Assembly (NCBI GenBank): GCA_024227565.1 | Contig: JAAEUE010000303.1 | Span: 69,292 to 133,291, forward strand | Direction: 5' to 3' | Source: Alphaproteobacteria bacterium | Lineage (GTDB): Bacteria > Pseudomonadota > Alphaproteobacteria > Rhizobiales > CAJQND01 | Length of the DNA: 64,000 nt | Shown here: piece by piece, positions 27,738 through 36,381 of the stretch | Numbering within the stretch: position 1 is the stretch's first letter | How the letters are laid out: every line of letters begins with the position of its first letter | Translations under genes and position numbers: made by a program | Notes under the pieces: model-generated | Told to the model about the DNA's origin: nothing | The model's database searches: none | What the model saw: only the letters and a program-made list of their open reading frames with translations

Positions 27738-28369
27738 AGGGCGCTCTCCTTCAACATGCGTTCCGCCTCGGCCAGATCGTCCGGCCGGTTGGCGTTGAAG
27801 AACGGGTCATACGGCGCTGTAGCAAATTCGGCAACGGCCAGCTTGTGGCGCCCGGTCCAGATGTCGACCTTGCGCACCCCCTCATCCACCAATGCGGCGC
27901 GCAGGTCCGCCCGCAAACACACCGGCCACAAGCCGAAAACTGGGTGATGGCGCCCGGCAGAAGCGGCGCAGGCAAGTTCAGCGCCTTCGTCCTCCACCGC
28001 GCCTTTCAACCGGTTCACCAGCTCTGTTGGAAAGAACGGCGTATCGCAGGCAATGCTCACCACCCACGCAGCATCGGTGGCATGGGCTGCCGCCCAATCG
28101 AGCCCGGCCAGAACGCCGGCCAGGGGTCCGGCAAAACCTTCCACGCTGTCTGGCGTAACCGGAAGCCCAAACTCGGCAAACCGCTCCGGGTCGCCATTGG
28201 CGTTGATCACCATGGGCCCCACTTGGGGGCGAAGACGTTCAATGACGTGGGCGAGGATCGGGCGGCCATCGAGCGCCAGCAACGCCTTGTCGTTCTTGCC
28301 GAGCTCGCCCATGCGGCGGGCCAACCCGCCCGCCAGAATAACGCCCACAGTGTTTGAAGTGTCACTCAT
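27734..28369 (-). CDS. mobA: Molybdenum cofactor guanylyltransferase MobA
   Basis: A 211-residue nucleotidyltransferase that joins GMP from GTP to Mo-molybdopterin. The N-terminal nucleotide-binding signature GVILAGGLARRMG with the downstream K (NDKALLALDGRPIL) and the metal-binding CDTPFFP are present. It ends by overlapping mobB and starts 24 bases after fdhD stops. Product bis-MGD is needed by DMSO reductase family enzymes such as formate dehydrogenase, consistent with fdhD next door. Confidence 0.95.
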   Translation of the reverse strand: MSDTSNTVGVILAGGLARRMGELGKNDKALLALDGRPILAHVIERLRPQVGPMVINANGDPERFAEFGLPVTPDSVEGFAGPLAGVLAGLDWAAAHATDAAWVVSIACDTPFFPTELVNRLKGAVEDEGAELACAASAGRHHPVFGLWPVCLRADLRAALVDEGVRKVDIWTGRHKLAVAEFATAPYDPFFNANRPDDLAEAERMLKESAL

Positions 28370-28393
28370 ACCGAAATTCCTGCACGCCCTGGG

Positions 28394-29281
28394 TCACACA
28401 TCAGCAGCGGCTTTGCGCCGGTGCTTGGGGGCCTCGTCGTCCACCTGCGCCGCGTCGGCATCGAACACGATCCGCTCTTGGCCCGACAACGCCATGAAGC
28501 GCTTGCCGCGCGCCCGGCCGATGAGCGTCAGCCCGGCTTGCCGCGCCAGGTCCACGCCCCATGCGGTAAAGCCTGACCGCGACACAAGAATGGGGATGCC
28601 CATCGCCACGCACTTGATCACCATCTCTGAGGTGAGACGGCCGGTTGTGTAGAACATCTTGTCATCGGCCGGCACGCCGTTCAGGTGCATGTAGCCGGCA
28701 ATCTTGTCGACCGCGTTATGGCGCCCCACGTCTTCCATATAGACCAACGGCTTGTCTTCCTTGCACAAAACACATCCGTGGATCGCCCCTGTGTGGAGAT
28801 AGAGCGAGGGCGCCGTATTGATCTTCTTTGAGAGGGCATAAAGCCAGGAGGTGCGCAAAATGGCCTTCGGGTTCAGGTCCACCGCGTCAAAATTCTCCAT
28901 AAGATCGCCGAACACCGTGCCTTGGGCACAGCCTGAGGTGCGGACCTTCTTTTTCAGCTTTTCCTCAAAATTGGTCTGCCGCTTGGTGCGCACCACCACA
29001 ACTTCAATGTCGTCATCATAATCGATGCCGGTAATCTCATCGTCCGGGCGCAGCATGTTCTGGTTGAGCAGATAACCCACCGCCAGCGTCTCAGGATGAT
29101 CCCCAATGGTCATCATGGTGACGATTTCCTGCCCGTTCAAAAACAACGTCAGGGCCCGCTCGTGAACCACTGGGGTCTCTATCGGCTTGCCGTCCTGGTC
29201 GATGCCATCCACCACGCGCGACAGGTGCGCGTCTGCCGGATCGGGCGCAACCGCAAACTCAGGCAACTCTGATGCGCTCAT
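28394..29281 (-). CDS. fdhD: Formate dehydrogenase accessory sulfurtransferase FdhD
   Basis: A 295-residue FdhD-family protein. FdhD carries sulphur from a cysteine desulphurase to the bis-MGD cofactor of formate dehydrogenase. The active loop here reads TSGCAQGT with a single cysteine (C118), whereas E. coli FdhD has a C-x2-C pair; this single-cysteine type is seen in other alphaproteobacteria. The C-terminal nucleotide-fold part with YMEDVGRHNAVDK and GRLTSEMVIK is well conserved. I choose ATG 29281, with AGGAG nearby. It overlaps the MOSC gene by 23 bases. Confidence 0.92.
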   Translation of the reverse strand: MSASELPEFAVAPDPADAHLSRVVDGIDQDGKPIETPVVHERALTLFLNGQEIVTMMTIGDHPETLAVGYLLNQNMLRPDDEITGIDYDDDIEVVVVRTKRQTNFEEKLKKKVRTSGCAQGTVFGDLMENFDAVDLNPKAILRTSWLYALSKKINTAPSLYLHTGAIHGCVLCKEDKPLVYMEDVGRHNAVDKIAGYMHLNGVPADDKMFYTTGRLTSEMVIKCVAMGIPILVSRSGFTAWGVDLARQAGLTLIGRARGKRFMALSGQERIVFDADAAQVDDEAPKHRRKAAADV

Positions 29282-29867
29282 GGGATGCTCCTGGTTGATA
29301 GACCTGCAACGGCGGCACATGCAGGCGGACCGCGTCGCCGACGGCAATGGTGCCTTCGCGCTCCACCCACCCGGTGACCCCGCGCCGGTTACGGGCATTG
29401 CCCACAAAATGGCGGCCAAAGCCCGGGTGATGTTTCTCGATTTGTTTGCCCGGCCACGCGCAGGGCTCGTTTTCCATGTCCACAACCAGGCCCGTGCCGT
29501 CTGGAAAGATCAGCCGGGAGGATGGTGGCACAAGCGTGAAGTCGGGGATGCCGGACACACACATTGTTGCGCCAAGCCATTCCGGATTGATCTCCGGCAA
29601 GCCCATATCCTGGGCAATGGCGGCCAGATCTTCCACCGAAACAATGGTCACCTGGCGCACGTTGCGCACGTTGGTGCCGATTGGATACTGCGCCTTGGTG
29701 CGCGCACAGCCCTCGCGTGTCAGGCTGCTGTGGCAGTCGCCTTCAAAGCCGGTAGACCCGGCGGCAACCTGGTCAACGGCCTCACTGGCAATGGATTTGC
29801 CGCTGTCGGCAACCAGGTAGAGCCCTTCCACCTTCCCGACAATTCCTGTTGGCTGAAGTATCGCCAT
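29259..29867 (-). CDS. MOSC domain protein
   Basis: A 202-residue MOSC-domain protein. MOSC domains bind molybdenum cofactor or carry sulphur for it. The conserved cysteine segment ENEPCAWPG and the RNRRGVTGWVEREG region fit the family, as does EGDCHSSLTREGCARTK. I start at ATG 29867 (GGAG about 9 bases upstream); an in-frame ATG at 29903 would approach the divergent exporter gene. It is the first gene of the molybdenum cofactor operon and overlaps fdhD by 23 bases. Confidence 0.88.
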   Translation of the reverse strand: MAILQPTGIVGKVEGLYLVADSGKSIASEAVDQVAAGSTGFEGDCHSSLTREGCARTKAQYPIGTNVRNVRQVTIVSVEDLAAIAQDMGLPEINPEWLGATMCVSGIPDFTLVPPSSRLIFPDGTGLVVDMENEPCAWPGKQIEKHHPGFGRHFVGNARNRRGVTGWVEREGTIAVGDAVRLHVPPLQVYQPGASHERIRVA

Positions 29868-29930
29868 CTCAACCGCTCCACTTTCCTGACAGAGTGCTGT
29901 CAACAGGGGCTCCTTATAGTCCGGGGCACC

Positions 29931-30797
29931 ATGACAACTCTAGCACAATCGACCTCTTCTGGAACACGCACCGGCGTCCTTCTCGTGGCCGGCTCAGCCC
30001 TCGCGTGGAGCCTGGCGGCCTGGTTCACCCGCACCATCGAAGCCGACATTTGGGCCGTGCAGTTTTGGCGCGCCGTGTGGGCGGGTCTGTTCATCCTGCT
30101 GTACGTGCACGTGCGCAAAGTGGACGGCGGCCTTCTTGGCATCAGGCGCATGGGCGCGCCGGGATGGGCGGCGGCAGGCGTTGGCGCTGCAGCGACATTG
30201 TGCTTCCTGGCCGCCTTCCGGCACACGGTGGCTGCCAATGTGGTGCTGATGTATGCCACCGCGCCGTTTGTGGCCGCCGGTTTGGCCTGGCTGATGATGC
30301 GTGAGAGCCCTGGACGGGTGACTTTGGTGGCCTCCATCGTCGCCCTGGCGGGAGCGGCCGTCATGGTTGGCGGCTCTCTGGGCGGGGTCAACCTGACCGG
30401 CGATCTTCTGGCCATTTCCATGACCTTCGGCATGGCGCTGATGACCGTGATCATCCGCAAATACCGCGACATGCCCATGGTGATCGCCGGGGCCTTCTCC
30501 TCGTTGCTGATTGTTCCTGTGGCCTGGCCGTTGACCGATCCTCTTGCCGTTTCCTCCAGCGACTTTTGGCTCTTGGTGACCTTCGGCGGCGTGCAGGCTG
30601 TTGCCATCACCCTGATGACCGAGGGGGCACGGCTGATCCCGTCAGCTCAGGTGCCTCTGATTGGGGCGCTGGAAATTCCGTTTGCAATCTTCTGGATCTG
30701 GCTGGCTTTTGGGGAAGTGCCACCGATGGCGACCTTTGCGGGCGGCACGGTGATCATCGCTGCCGTGCTGTGGTATTTGCGGGCCGGGGCGCGGTGA
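29931..30797 (+). CDS. DMT (EamA) family transporter
   Basis: A 288-residue inner-membrane protein with about ten helices and two EamA repeats (about 10-140 and 150-285). GSALAWSLAAWFTRTIEADIWAVQFWR at the start and LIGALEIPFAIFWIWLAFGEVP near the end are typical of drug/metabolite exporters. Substrate unknown. It is divergent from the MOSC gene, with 63 bases between starts. A long open frame upstream of ATG 29931 is antisense to the cofactor operon and is not coding sequence for this protein. Confidence 0.88.
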   Translation: MTTLAQSTSSGTRTGVLLVAGSALAWSLAAWFTRTIEADIWAVQFWRAVWAGLFILLYVHVRKVDGGLLGIRRMGAPGWAAAGVGAAATLCFLAAFRHTVAANVVLMYATAPFVAAGLAWLMMRESPGRVTLVASIVALAGAAVMVGGSLGGVNLTGDLLAISMTFGMALMTVIIRKYRDMPMVIAGAFSSLLIVPVAWPLTDPLAVSSSDFWLLVTFGGVQAVAITLMTEGARLIPSAQVPLIGALEIPFAIFWIWLAFGEVPPMATFAGGTVIIAAVLWYLRAGAR

Positions 30798-30978
30798 TAT
30801 TTGCCACTTTTTAGTTTATTTTATTGCGGCGCGTTTCAGGAGTTCGTTCATGTTGGCTGGCGGATTTCTGCCAAAAACAGCGATTCTGCGAAACGAACCC
30901 AAATTCGCGTAAGCAACTGTAATCACATCGCGATTCGGGCTATTTGGCCTTTTTGATTGAGTATTTTTGTTCATAATC

Positions 30979-32331
30979 CTACGAACGCATAAACACGCCC
31001 GCGAGTTCGGGCTGATCATCAACCGCCCACAGGGTCTCCAACAGCCTCTTTGCCCAGGCTTCTTGCGCATCGGCAAAGGCGCAGCAGGCCAGAAACTTGG
31101 CACCAAGCTGCTCATCGCTCAGGGGGTTTCCAGGCATGCCAGTCGGCGCCTCCAGCACCCCAGAGACGCTCCGTCCGTCTGTGGTTTCAATCACCACTCG
31201 GGCCCCCTCGGGCGCCGCCGGATTGGCCGCAAGCGCATCATCGCGGCGCATGCTCACCTTGGCCATCTCAGCTTGCACGGCCGGATCCTCCAGGGTTTCG
31301 CGCGAGATATGGCCCGGTGCAATGGTGCCGTTGATCAGCACGCAAGCCACGGCAAAGGGCATGGAGAACTGCGCCTGCTGCGGGGTCTGCGGGGTGTCGT
31401 AAACCAGGCTGACCTCAACCACCTCGGGCACATGGCACACCACCGAAGCGATCTCGGAGGGCTGCAGCCCGTTCTCCGCAGCGAGCTGGCCCGCCATCTC
31501 GGCCCCGGCATGGCCGGCCGAGCAGATCGGAAACGGTTTGAACAAAATGCCCGGGTCCTTCAGCCGCCAAGTGGTGCCGAGCCGCTCCAGTTCGTTGAGA
31601 TCAGCCTCGCCGTGATTGATCAGGTTCAGATATCCACGGTGCTCCTCAAACCCGACCTCGGGCCCGGTGAGCCCATGCTGCACGGCGGCCGCGCTCTCAA
31701 CGCTCAGGGCCGCGGCACGGCCAGCCAGAAGCGGCTTGGTGTCGGTGCCGAACATGGCCTTCATGCCCGAGGCCTGAACAGTGGCAATCCCGATGGCCTG
31801 GCTGATCTGGTCTACGTTCAGGCCATAGGCCAGGCCAGCACCAGCCGCCGCGCCGGGCACACCAAATGTGCCGGAGGTCCACCAGCCGTCGTAATACTGC
31901 CGGGTGGAGCACATCATGGCGATGGCGTAAGTGGCTTCCACAGCGGCGATGAAATCGGTGAGAAAGTCCTCCCCGCTGCGCCCGCATTTCTGGGCAACAC
32001 CCAGCACCGCCGGCAGAGAGACCGCCGAGCCATGCATGATGCCGGTGTAGCTGGTGTCGTCGAAGTCAAGCGCATGCGCCGCTGTGCCGCCCGCAAGCGC
32101 CGCACCGGCAGGAGACAGGTTCGCCGCTGTTCCGGGCACCTCACAGATCCCAACTGCATATTGATCCTGGGCCAAGGCAAGAGCCTTGCGCCCAAGCCCT
32201 GTGGTCCCGCCGGCGATGATCACCCCGACGGTGTCGATGACACAGCGCTTGGCAATATGGCGAACATCTTCAGGAACATCTGCCAGCCGGAGCCCTGAGG
32301 CCCAGGCGGCGATCTTGCCTGATATGGTCAA
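30979..32331 (-). CDS. MmgE/PrpD family protein
   Basis: A 450-residue member of the MmgE/PrpD family, which includes 2-methylcitrate dehydratase, cis-aconitate decarboxylase and iminodisuccinate epimerase. GGTAAHALDFDDTSYTGIMHGSA and the later STRQYYDGWWTSGTFG, KPFPICSAGHAG and SMPFAVACVLING are family hallmarks. I place the start at TTG 32329-32331, which overlaps the soxG stop TGA, so the gene is translationally coupled to sarcosine oxidase. No propionate genes lie nearby; the substrate is therefore more likely tied to the sox pathway than to methylcitrate. Confidence 0.9.
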   Translation of the reverse strand: MTISGKIAAWASGLRLADVPEDVRHIAKRCVIDTVGVIIAGGTTGLGRKALALAQDQYAVGICEVPGTAANLSPAGAALAGGTAAHALDFDDTSYTGIMHGSAVSLPAVLGVAQKCGRSGEDFLTDFIAAVEATYAIAMMCSTRQYYDGWWTSGTFGVPGAAAGAGLAYGLNVDQISQAIGIATVQASGMKAMFGTDTKPLLAGRAAALSVESAAAVQHGLTGPEVGFEEHRGYLNLINHGEADLNELERLGTTWRLKDPGILFKPFPICSAGHAGAEMAGQLAAENGLQPSEIASVVCHVPEVVEVSLVYDTPQTPQQAQFSMPFAVACVLINGTIAPGHISRETLEDPAVQAEMAKVSMRRDDALAANPAAPEGARVVIETTDGRSVSGVLEAPTGMPGNPLSDEQLGAKFLACCAFADAQEAWAKRLLETLWAVDDQPELAGVFMRS

Positions 32332-32930
32332 GAGCCGACCTCTTCCACCACATAGCCATACTGGGCGGCGGTTTCCTCCAGCCACTCGTAGATCACCACG
32401 GCGAAGTTACGCGGCACAATCAGGTCGAACTGATCAGGCCCAGAGCGCGTGCACAAAACCGAAATCCCATGAATGCCGGTTTGGGCGAAGGCGCTGCGGG
32501 CGAACTCGTCCGGGTGCAAATCCACCGGCACGCCGCGGGCCAGCACATCACGCGCCGCATCGCCGGCAACACGCAAGATGGTGCGGCTATGGCCAAGTTC
32601 GGTGACCACGGCCTGGTCGGCCTCGAAGGTTTCACGCAAGCCATCGCCCATGCTGGCTTTGAGCTCAGAGACAATCAGGAATTTCTCCGGCGCCGTCTTG
32701 AAGACAGAGGTCTTGCCCTTGGCCGATGCGGTTTTGGTGTCACTGGGCATGGCGACGCCGACCGGCTTTGCCGCCTTGCTGGAAACCGCACCCACCGTGT
32801 CCGGCCAAGCGGCCAGCTGCACAATATCGCGGCCGGTGATCTCGGTGATCGTCACCGGTGCATCGCCGCTGCCGGCCCCTTTGCGGCCGGGTTCGTACAC
32901 ACCTGCCAGAGCGGATCTAATCTCAGCCAT
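32328..32930 (-). CDS. soxG: Sarcosine oxidase subunit gamma
   Basis: A 200-residue gamma subunit of heterotetrameric sarcosine oxidase, with a GcvT-like fold that helps hold the folate-binding part of the complex. LAAWPDTVGAV, the middle EFARSAFAQTGIHGISVLC and the end FAVVIYEWLEETA are typical. I choose ATG 32928-32930 with GGGGAG seven bases upstream; it overlaps the soxA stop by 8 bases. The stop overlaps the TTG of the MmgE/PrpD gene. Confidence 0.93.
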   Translation of the reverse strand: MAEIRSALAGVYEPGRKGAGSGDAPVTITEITGRDIVQLAAWPDTVGAVSSKAAKPVGVAMPSDTKTASAKGKTSVFKTAPEKFLIVSELKASMGDGLRETFEADQAVVTELGHSRTILRVAGDAARDVLARGVPVDLHPDEFARSAFAQTGIHGISVLCTRSGPDQFDLIVPRNFAVVIYEWLEETAAQYGYVVEEVGS

Positions 32931-35925
32931 TTTGCTTCTCCCCTGCGGGATCATAGAAATGCGATGACACCACCTTGCAGGTCACCACCCAGCCTTTCAG
33001 CGGATAACAGACATCCACCAACTGGCCCTCATAGCGCTCCAACCCGCCTTCCACGAAACCCAGGCCGATGAAGCGGCCCAGCGCCGGGCTGTAGGTGGTG
33101 GAGCTCACATGGCCAAGGCCGTGACCCGAATGGGGACCGTTGTGGGTGTGGACCAGGGCCCCGCCGCGCAGACTCTCTTGCGGGTTCACCGGCTCCAGGC
33201 CCACATAGCGCGGCCGGTTTTCGTCCTGAACACCCTCGCGCTGACGCATCACCGAGCCTACGAACTGCTTCTTGGTGCTCGGCATTCTGCCCAGACCCAG
33301 ATCTTCAACAGACGTGCGCCCATCGATCTCAGCACCGGCAAAATGGCCCTTCTCGACACGCAAGGCGCCAAGCGCCTCAGTGCCGTAAAGGCCAAGCCCG
33401 TGGTTTGGCCCTGCATCATAGATGGCCTGCCAGATCGCCTCGCCAAAGCCGGACGGTGTTGCCACCTCATAAGCCAGCTCGCCGGAGAACGAGATGCGGA
33501 ACACCCGAACCGGCATGCCTTGGTATTCGGTCTCGCGAACCCCCATGAATGGGAATTCTTCACTGGAGAAATCGATATCGGCAAACACCTCCTGCAGCAG
33601 CGCCCGCGAATTCGGCCCTGCCACGGCAAGGCCTGAATACTGGTCGGTGATCGAGGTCACATGCACCTTCAGATCGGTCCAGCAGCATTGCAGCAGCCAC
33701 TCAAGATGGGCCATCACAGGGCCCGCCTCGGCAGTGGTGGTGGTCATGAAGTAGTGGGTGTCTGAGAGACGCGACGTGGTGCCGTCGTCAAACACCAGGC
33801 CGTCGTCGCGCAGCATGACGCCATAGCGGGCCCGGCCTGGTTTCAGCAGTTTCCAGCCGTTCACATAGACCCGGTTGAGGAACTCGGCCGCATCTGGCCC
33901 CTGCACCTCGATCTTGCCCAGGGTGGTGACATCCACCATACCGCAGGTTTCGCGCACCTCTTCGGTTTCGCGGATATAGGCGGCATTCACGTCCTCGCCG
34001 GCCTTGGGGTAATACCAGGCGCGTTGCCAGGCCCCCACATTGATCATCTCCGCACCGTTCTTCAGGTTCCAGTCATGCACAGGGGTGCGCCGCAAGGGCC
34101 GGAAATGCTGACCCGTCTGCTGGCCCGAGATCGCACCGAAGGACACAGAGTTGTAAGGCGGGCGGAACGTGGTCGTGCCCGTCTCCGGGATGGTTTTGCC
34201 GGTAAGCTCAGCCATCAGCGCAAGGCCGGTGATGTTGGAGGTTTTGCCCTGATCGGCCGCCATGCCCAGCGTGGTGTAGCGCTTCAGGTGTTCCACCGAC
34301 ACATAGCCCTCGGTGTGGGCCAGCTCCACATCGGAGACCCCCACATCGTGCTGGAAGTCCACGAAGCGTTTGCGCTTCTTGACCTGCTCGCCTGGTTTCA
34401 CATCCCATACCGGCACCAAGGGCAGTTCCCAGTCTGCATCGCCCAGACCATCGGTCGCCAAGGTGCTGGACGATTTGTTTGCACCGGCCTGTTGGGCGGC
34501 ATCTGCTCCGGCTTCAAAACCGCTTGTTGCCGCCGCCGCATCGCTGAACGCGCCGACCATGGCGCCTGCATGATGCTGGTTGTCCGGCGGGTCACCCGGC
34601 ACGAAGGAGGCCAACCTGCTATCGAACTCAGGCCTGCGCCCACGTTGAGAGGAAAGATGCACCACAGGGTTCCAGCCTCCGGAGACGCAGATCAGATCGC
34701 ACGGAATTTGCCGCACAACATCGCCCGACGAGCCGCTGGCCGTGTCGAAGCGCGCCACATCGGCAGAGGTCACACGCATCCGGCCATTGGCACCCACAAC
34801 AGCATGCCCGCTCATCACTTCAATCAAGGCCGACGCACATGCCGCGGCCAGTTGCTCAGGCGCCTTGGCGCGGGCATCCACAATGGTCACGTCAACGCCA
34901 GCCGCCTTGAGATCGAGAGCTGCTTCATAGGCGCTGTCATTGTTGGTGAACACTACGGCGCGCTTGCCAGGCAGAACCCCATAGCGGTTCACATAGGTGC
35001 GCGCCGCGCCAGCCAGCATGATGCCCGGACGGTCGTTGTTGCCAAACGGAATGGGCCGCTCCAGCGCCCCGGCGGCGACCACCACGCGGCCCGTCTGCAA
35101 CACAATGGAGCGCTGGCGCACCTCGTGCTCATCCGGCTGCGGCTTATGGTCGGCGACCTTTTCCAGCAATGTGTAGTTGCCGTGATCATAGGCGCCCCAA
35201 ACAAAGGTGCGCGGCATGATCTCAACGTTTTGAAGTTTCTCCAACTCTCCAAGTGCCGCCGTCAGCCAAGCATCCGACGCTGAGCCCTTTGGCGCAGAAA
35301 GCAAGGAGCCACCGAGTTCAGCCTCTTGTTCGGCCAGCAACACCCGGGCGCCCGCGCGCCCTGCGGCCAGGGCCGCGGCAAGACCCGCTGGGCCACTGCC
35401 CACAACCAGCACATCGCAGAATTTGTAGACCTTCTCATAATGGTCCGGGTCGGGCTCGGTGCTCGCCTCGCCCATGCCGGCGGCCCTGCGGATGATGTGC
35501 TCGTACCACATCCAGGACTTCTCAAACGGGCCGATGAAGGTCTTGTAATAGAAACCGGCGCTCAAGAAACGCTGGAACAGGCTGTTCACCTCGCTCACAT
35601 CGAACTGCAACGAGGGCCAATTGTTCTGGCTCTTGGCGATCAGGCCATCGTAAAGCTCGACAGTGGTGGCCAGCGCGTTCGGCTCCGCCCGGGCGCCTTC
35701 GCGCAGGCCGACCAGCGCGTTGGGTTCTTCAGCCCCCGCAGCATAGATGCCGCGCGGGCGGTGATATTTGAATGAGCGGCTAACCAGGTGGACCCCGTTG
35801 GCCAGCAGCGCTGACGCCAAGGTGTCGCCTTGCAGACCCTGATAGCTTTTGCCGTCGAAGGTGAAGGTGGCCGGAGCGTCATGACGAACGCGCCCGCCCT
35901 GAGGGATACGGCAGGACTGGGCCAT
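32923..35925 (-). CDS. soxA: Sarcosine oxidase subunit alpha
   Basis: A 1000-residue alpha subunit of heterotetrameric sarcosine oxidase, which oxidises N-methylglycine to glycine, passing the methyl carbon to tetrahydrofolate and producing H2O2. Order of domains: an N-terminal ferredoxin-like fold (about 15-95), an NAD-binding domain with VLVVGSGPAGLAAALAAGRAG, then GcvT (aminomethyltransferase-like, about 600-890, with GMVDVTTLGKIEVQGPDA) and GcvT C-terminal domains. The ATG overlaps the last base of the soxD stop. Length matches the family. Confidence 0.96.
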   Translation of the reverse strand: MAQSCRIPQGGRVRHDAPATFTFDGKSYQGLQGDTLASALLANGVHLVSRSFKYHRPRGIYAAGAEEPNALVGLREGARAEPNALATTVELYDGLIAKSQNNWPSLQFDVSEVNSLFQRFLSAGFYYKTFIGPFEKSWMWYEHIIRRAAGMGEASTEPDPDHYEKVYKFCDVLVVGSGPAGLAAALAAGRAGARVLLAEQEAELGGSLLSAPKGSASDAWLTAALGELEKLQNVEIMPRTFVWGAYDHGNYTLLEKVADHKPQPDEHEVRQRSIVLQTGRVVVAAGALERPIPFGNNDRPGIMLAGAARTYVNRYGVLPGKRAVVFTNNDSAYEAALDLKAAGVDVTIVDARAKAPEQLAAACASALIEVMSGHAVVGANGRMRVTSADVARFDTASGSSGDVVRQIPCDLICVSGGWNPVVHLSSQRGRRPEFDSRLASFVPGDPPDNQHHAGAMVGAFSDAAAATSGFEAGADAAQQAGANKSSSTLATDGLGDADWELPLVPVWDVKPGEQVKKRKRFVDFQHDVGVSDVELAHTEGYVSVEHLKRYTTLGMAADQGKTSNITGLALMAELTGKTIPETGTTTFRPPYNSVSFGAISGQQTGQHFRPLRRTPVHDWNLKNGAEMINVGAWQRAWYYPKAGEDVNAAYIRETEEVRETCGMVDVTTLGKIEVQGPDAAEFLNRVYVNGWKLLKPGRARYGVMLRDDGLVFDDGTTSRLSDTHYFMTTTTAEAGPVMAHLEWLLQCCWTDLKVHVTSITDQYSGLAVAGPNSRALLQEVFADIDFSSEEFPFMGVRETEYQGMPVRVFRISFSGELAYEVATPSGFGEAIWQAIYDAGPNHGLGLYGTEALGALRVEKGHFAGAEIDGRTSVEDLGLGRMPSTKKQFVGSVMRQREGVQDENRPRYVGLEPVNPQESLRGGALVHTHNGPHSGHGLGHVSSTTYSPALGRFIGLGFVEGGLERYEGQLVDVCYPLKGWVVTCKVVSSHFYDPAGEKQNG

Positions 35926-36227
35926 TACTTCGCCTCCTCAGGTGTGGCGGCTGGCGCGTCTGGCAACGTCACCACATCACGCGCCAGGGCAACACCGTAA
36001 ACCTCGTGGGTCACCGTATCGCGGTCCACCACCAGCCATTGCCTGCAGCCTTGAATATGATGCCAGAATTCCTGGTGCCGACCCTTCGGATTGGGCCGGA
36101 TGTAGACATAGTCGTACCAGGCCTCAAAATCGGTATCGTCGATGTGCGGGCGCTGGCGCGAGGCGTCTCCGTAGATGGAGAATTCGCCGTAATCGCGTTC
36201 ACCGCAGCAGGGGCAGGTTACTCTCAT
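35925..36227 (-). CDS. soxD: Sarcosine oxidase subunit delta
   Basis: A 100-residue delta subunit, the small zinc-binding part of the sarcosine oxidase complex. The N-terminal CPCCGERDYGEF supplies zinc ligands, followed by WHHIQGCRQWL and DRDTVTHEV, both family hallmarks. Its stop codon shares one base with the soxA ATG (TAATG). A REP-like double hairpin fills the 154 bases between soxB and this gene. Confidence 0.95.
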   Translation of the reverse strand: MRVTCPCCGERDYGEFSIYGDASRQRPHIDDTDFEAWYDYVYIRPNPKGRHQEFWHHIQGCRQWLVVDRDTVTHEVYGVALARDVVTLPDAPAATPEEAK

Positions 36228-36265
36228 GGTCTTCTGCCCTCCTCAAGGGGCTCCAAAACTGCGGA

Positions 36266-36340
36266 CCTCGGGCTCGCCCGGAGGACCCATCTGCGAACTC
36301 TGTCGCCGCGGCCCTGGGCCCTCGGGTCAAGCCCGAGGGC
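36266..36340. repeat. REP-like double hairpin, copy 2 (inside the sox operon)
   Basis: An imperfect palindrome (36266-36284, CCTCGGGC / GCCCGGAGG) and a perfect one (GCCCTCGGG 36318-36326, CCCGAGGGC 36332-36340, loop TCAAG) match the layout of the 23.8 kb copy, with a similar spacer. It lies between soxB and soxD, so it would be transcribed and could protect the upstream message from 3' decay or uncouple subunit levels. Confidence 0.85.
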
Positions 36341-36381
36341 AGCAGAGATCGATATCAAAATTCTCTTCATCACCTCACCCC

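Noticed and set aside
30967-32298. 443-codon open frame opposite MmgE/PrpD
   Set aside because: Antisense shadow of a conserved gene; composition is rich in H, R and G as expected from the complementary strand.
34024-35283. 419-codon open frame opposite soxA
   Set aside because: Antisense of a well-conserved subunit; no recognisable domain.
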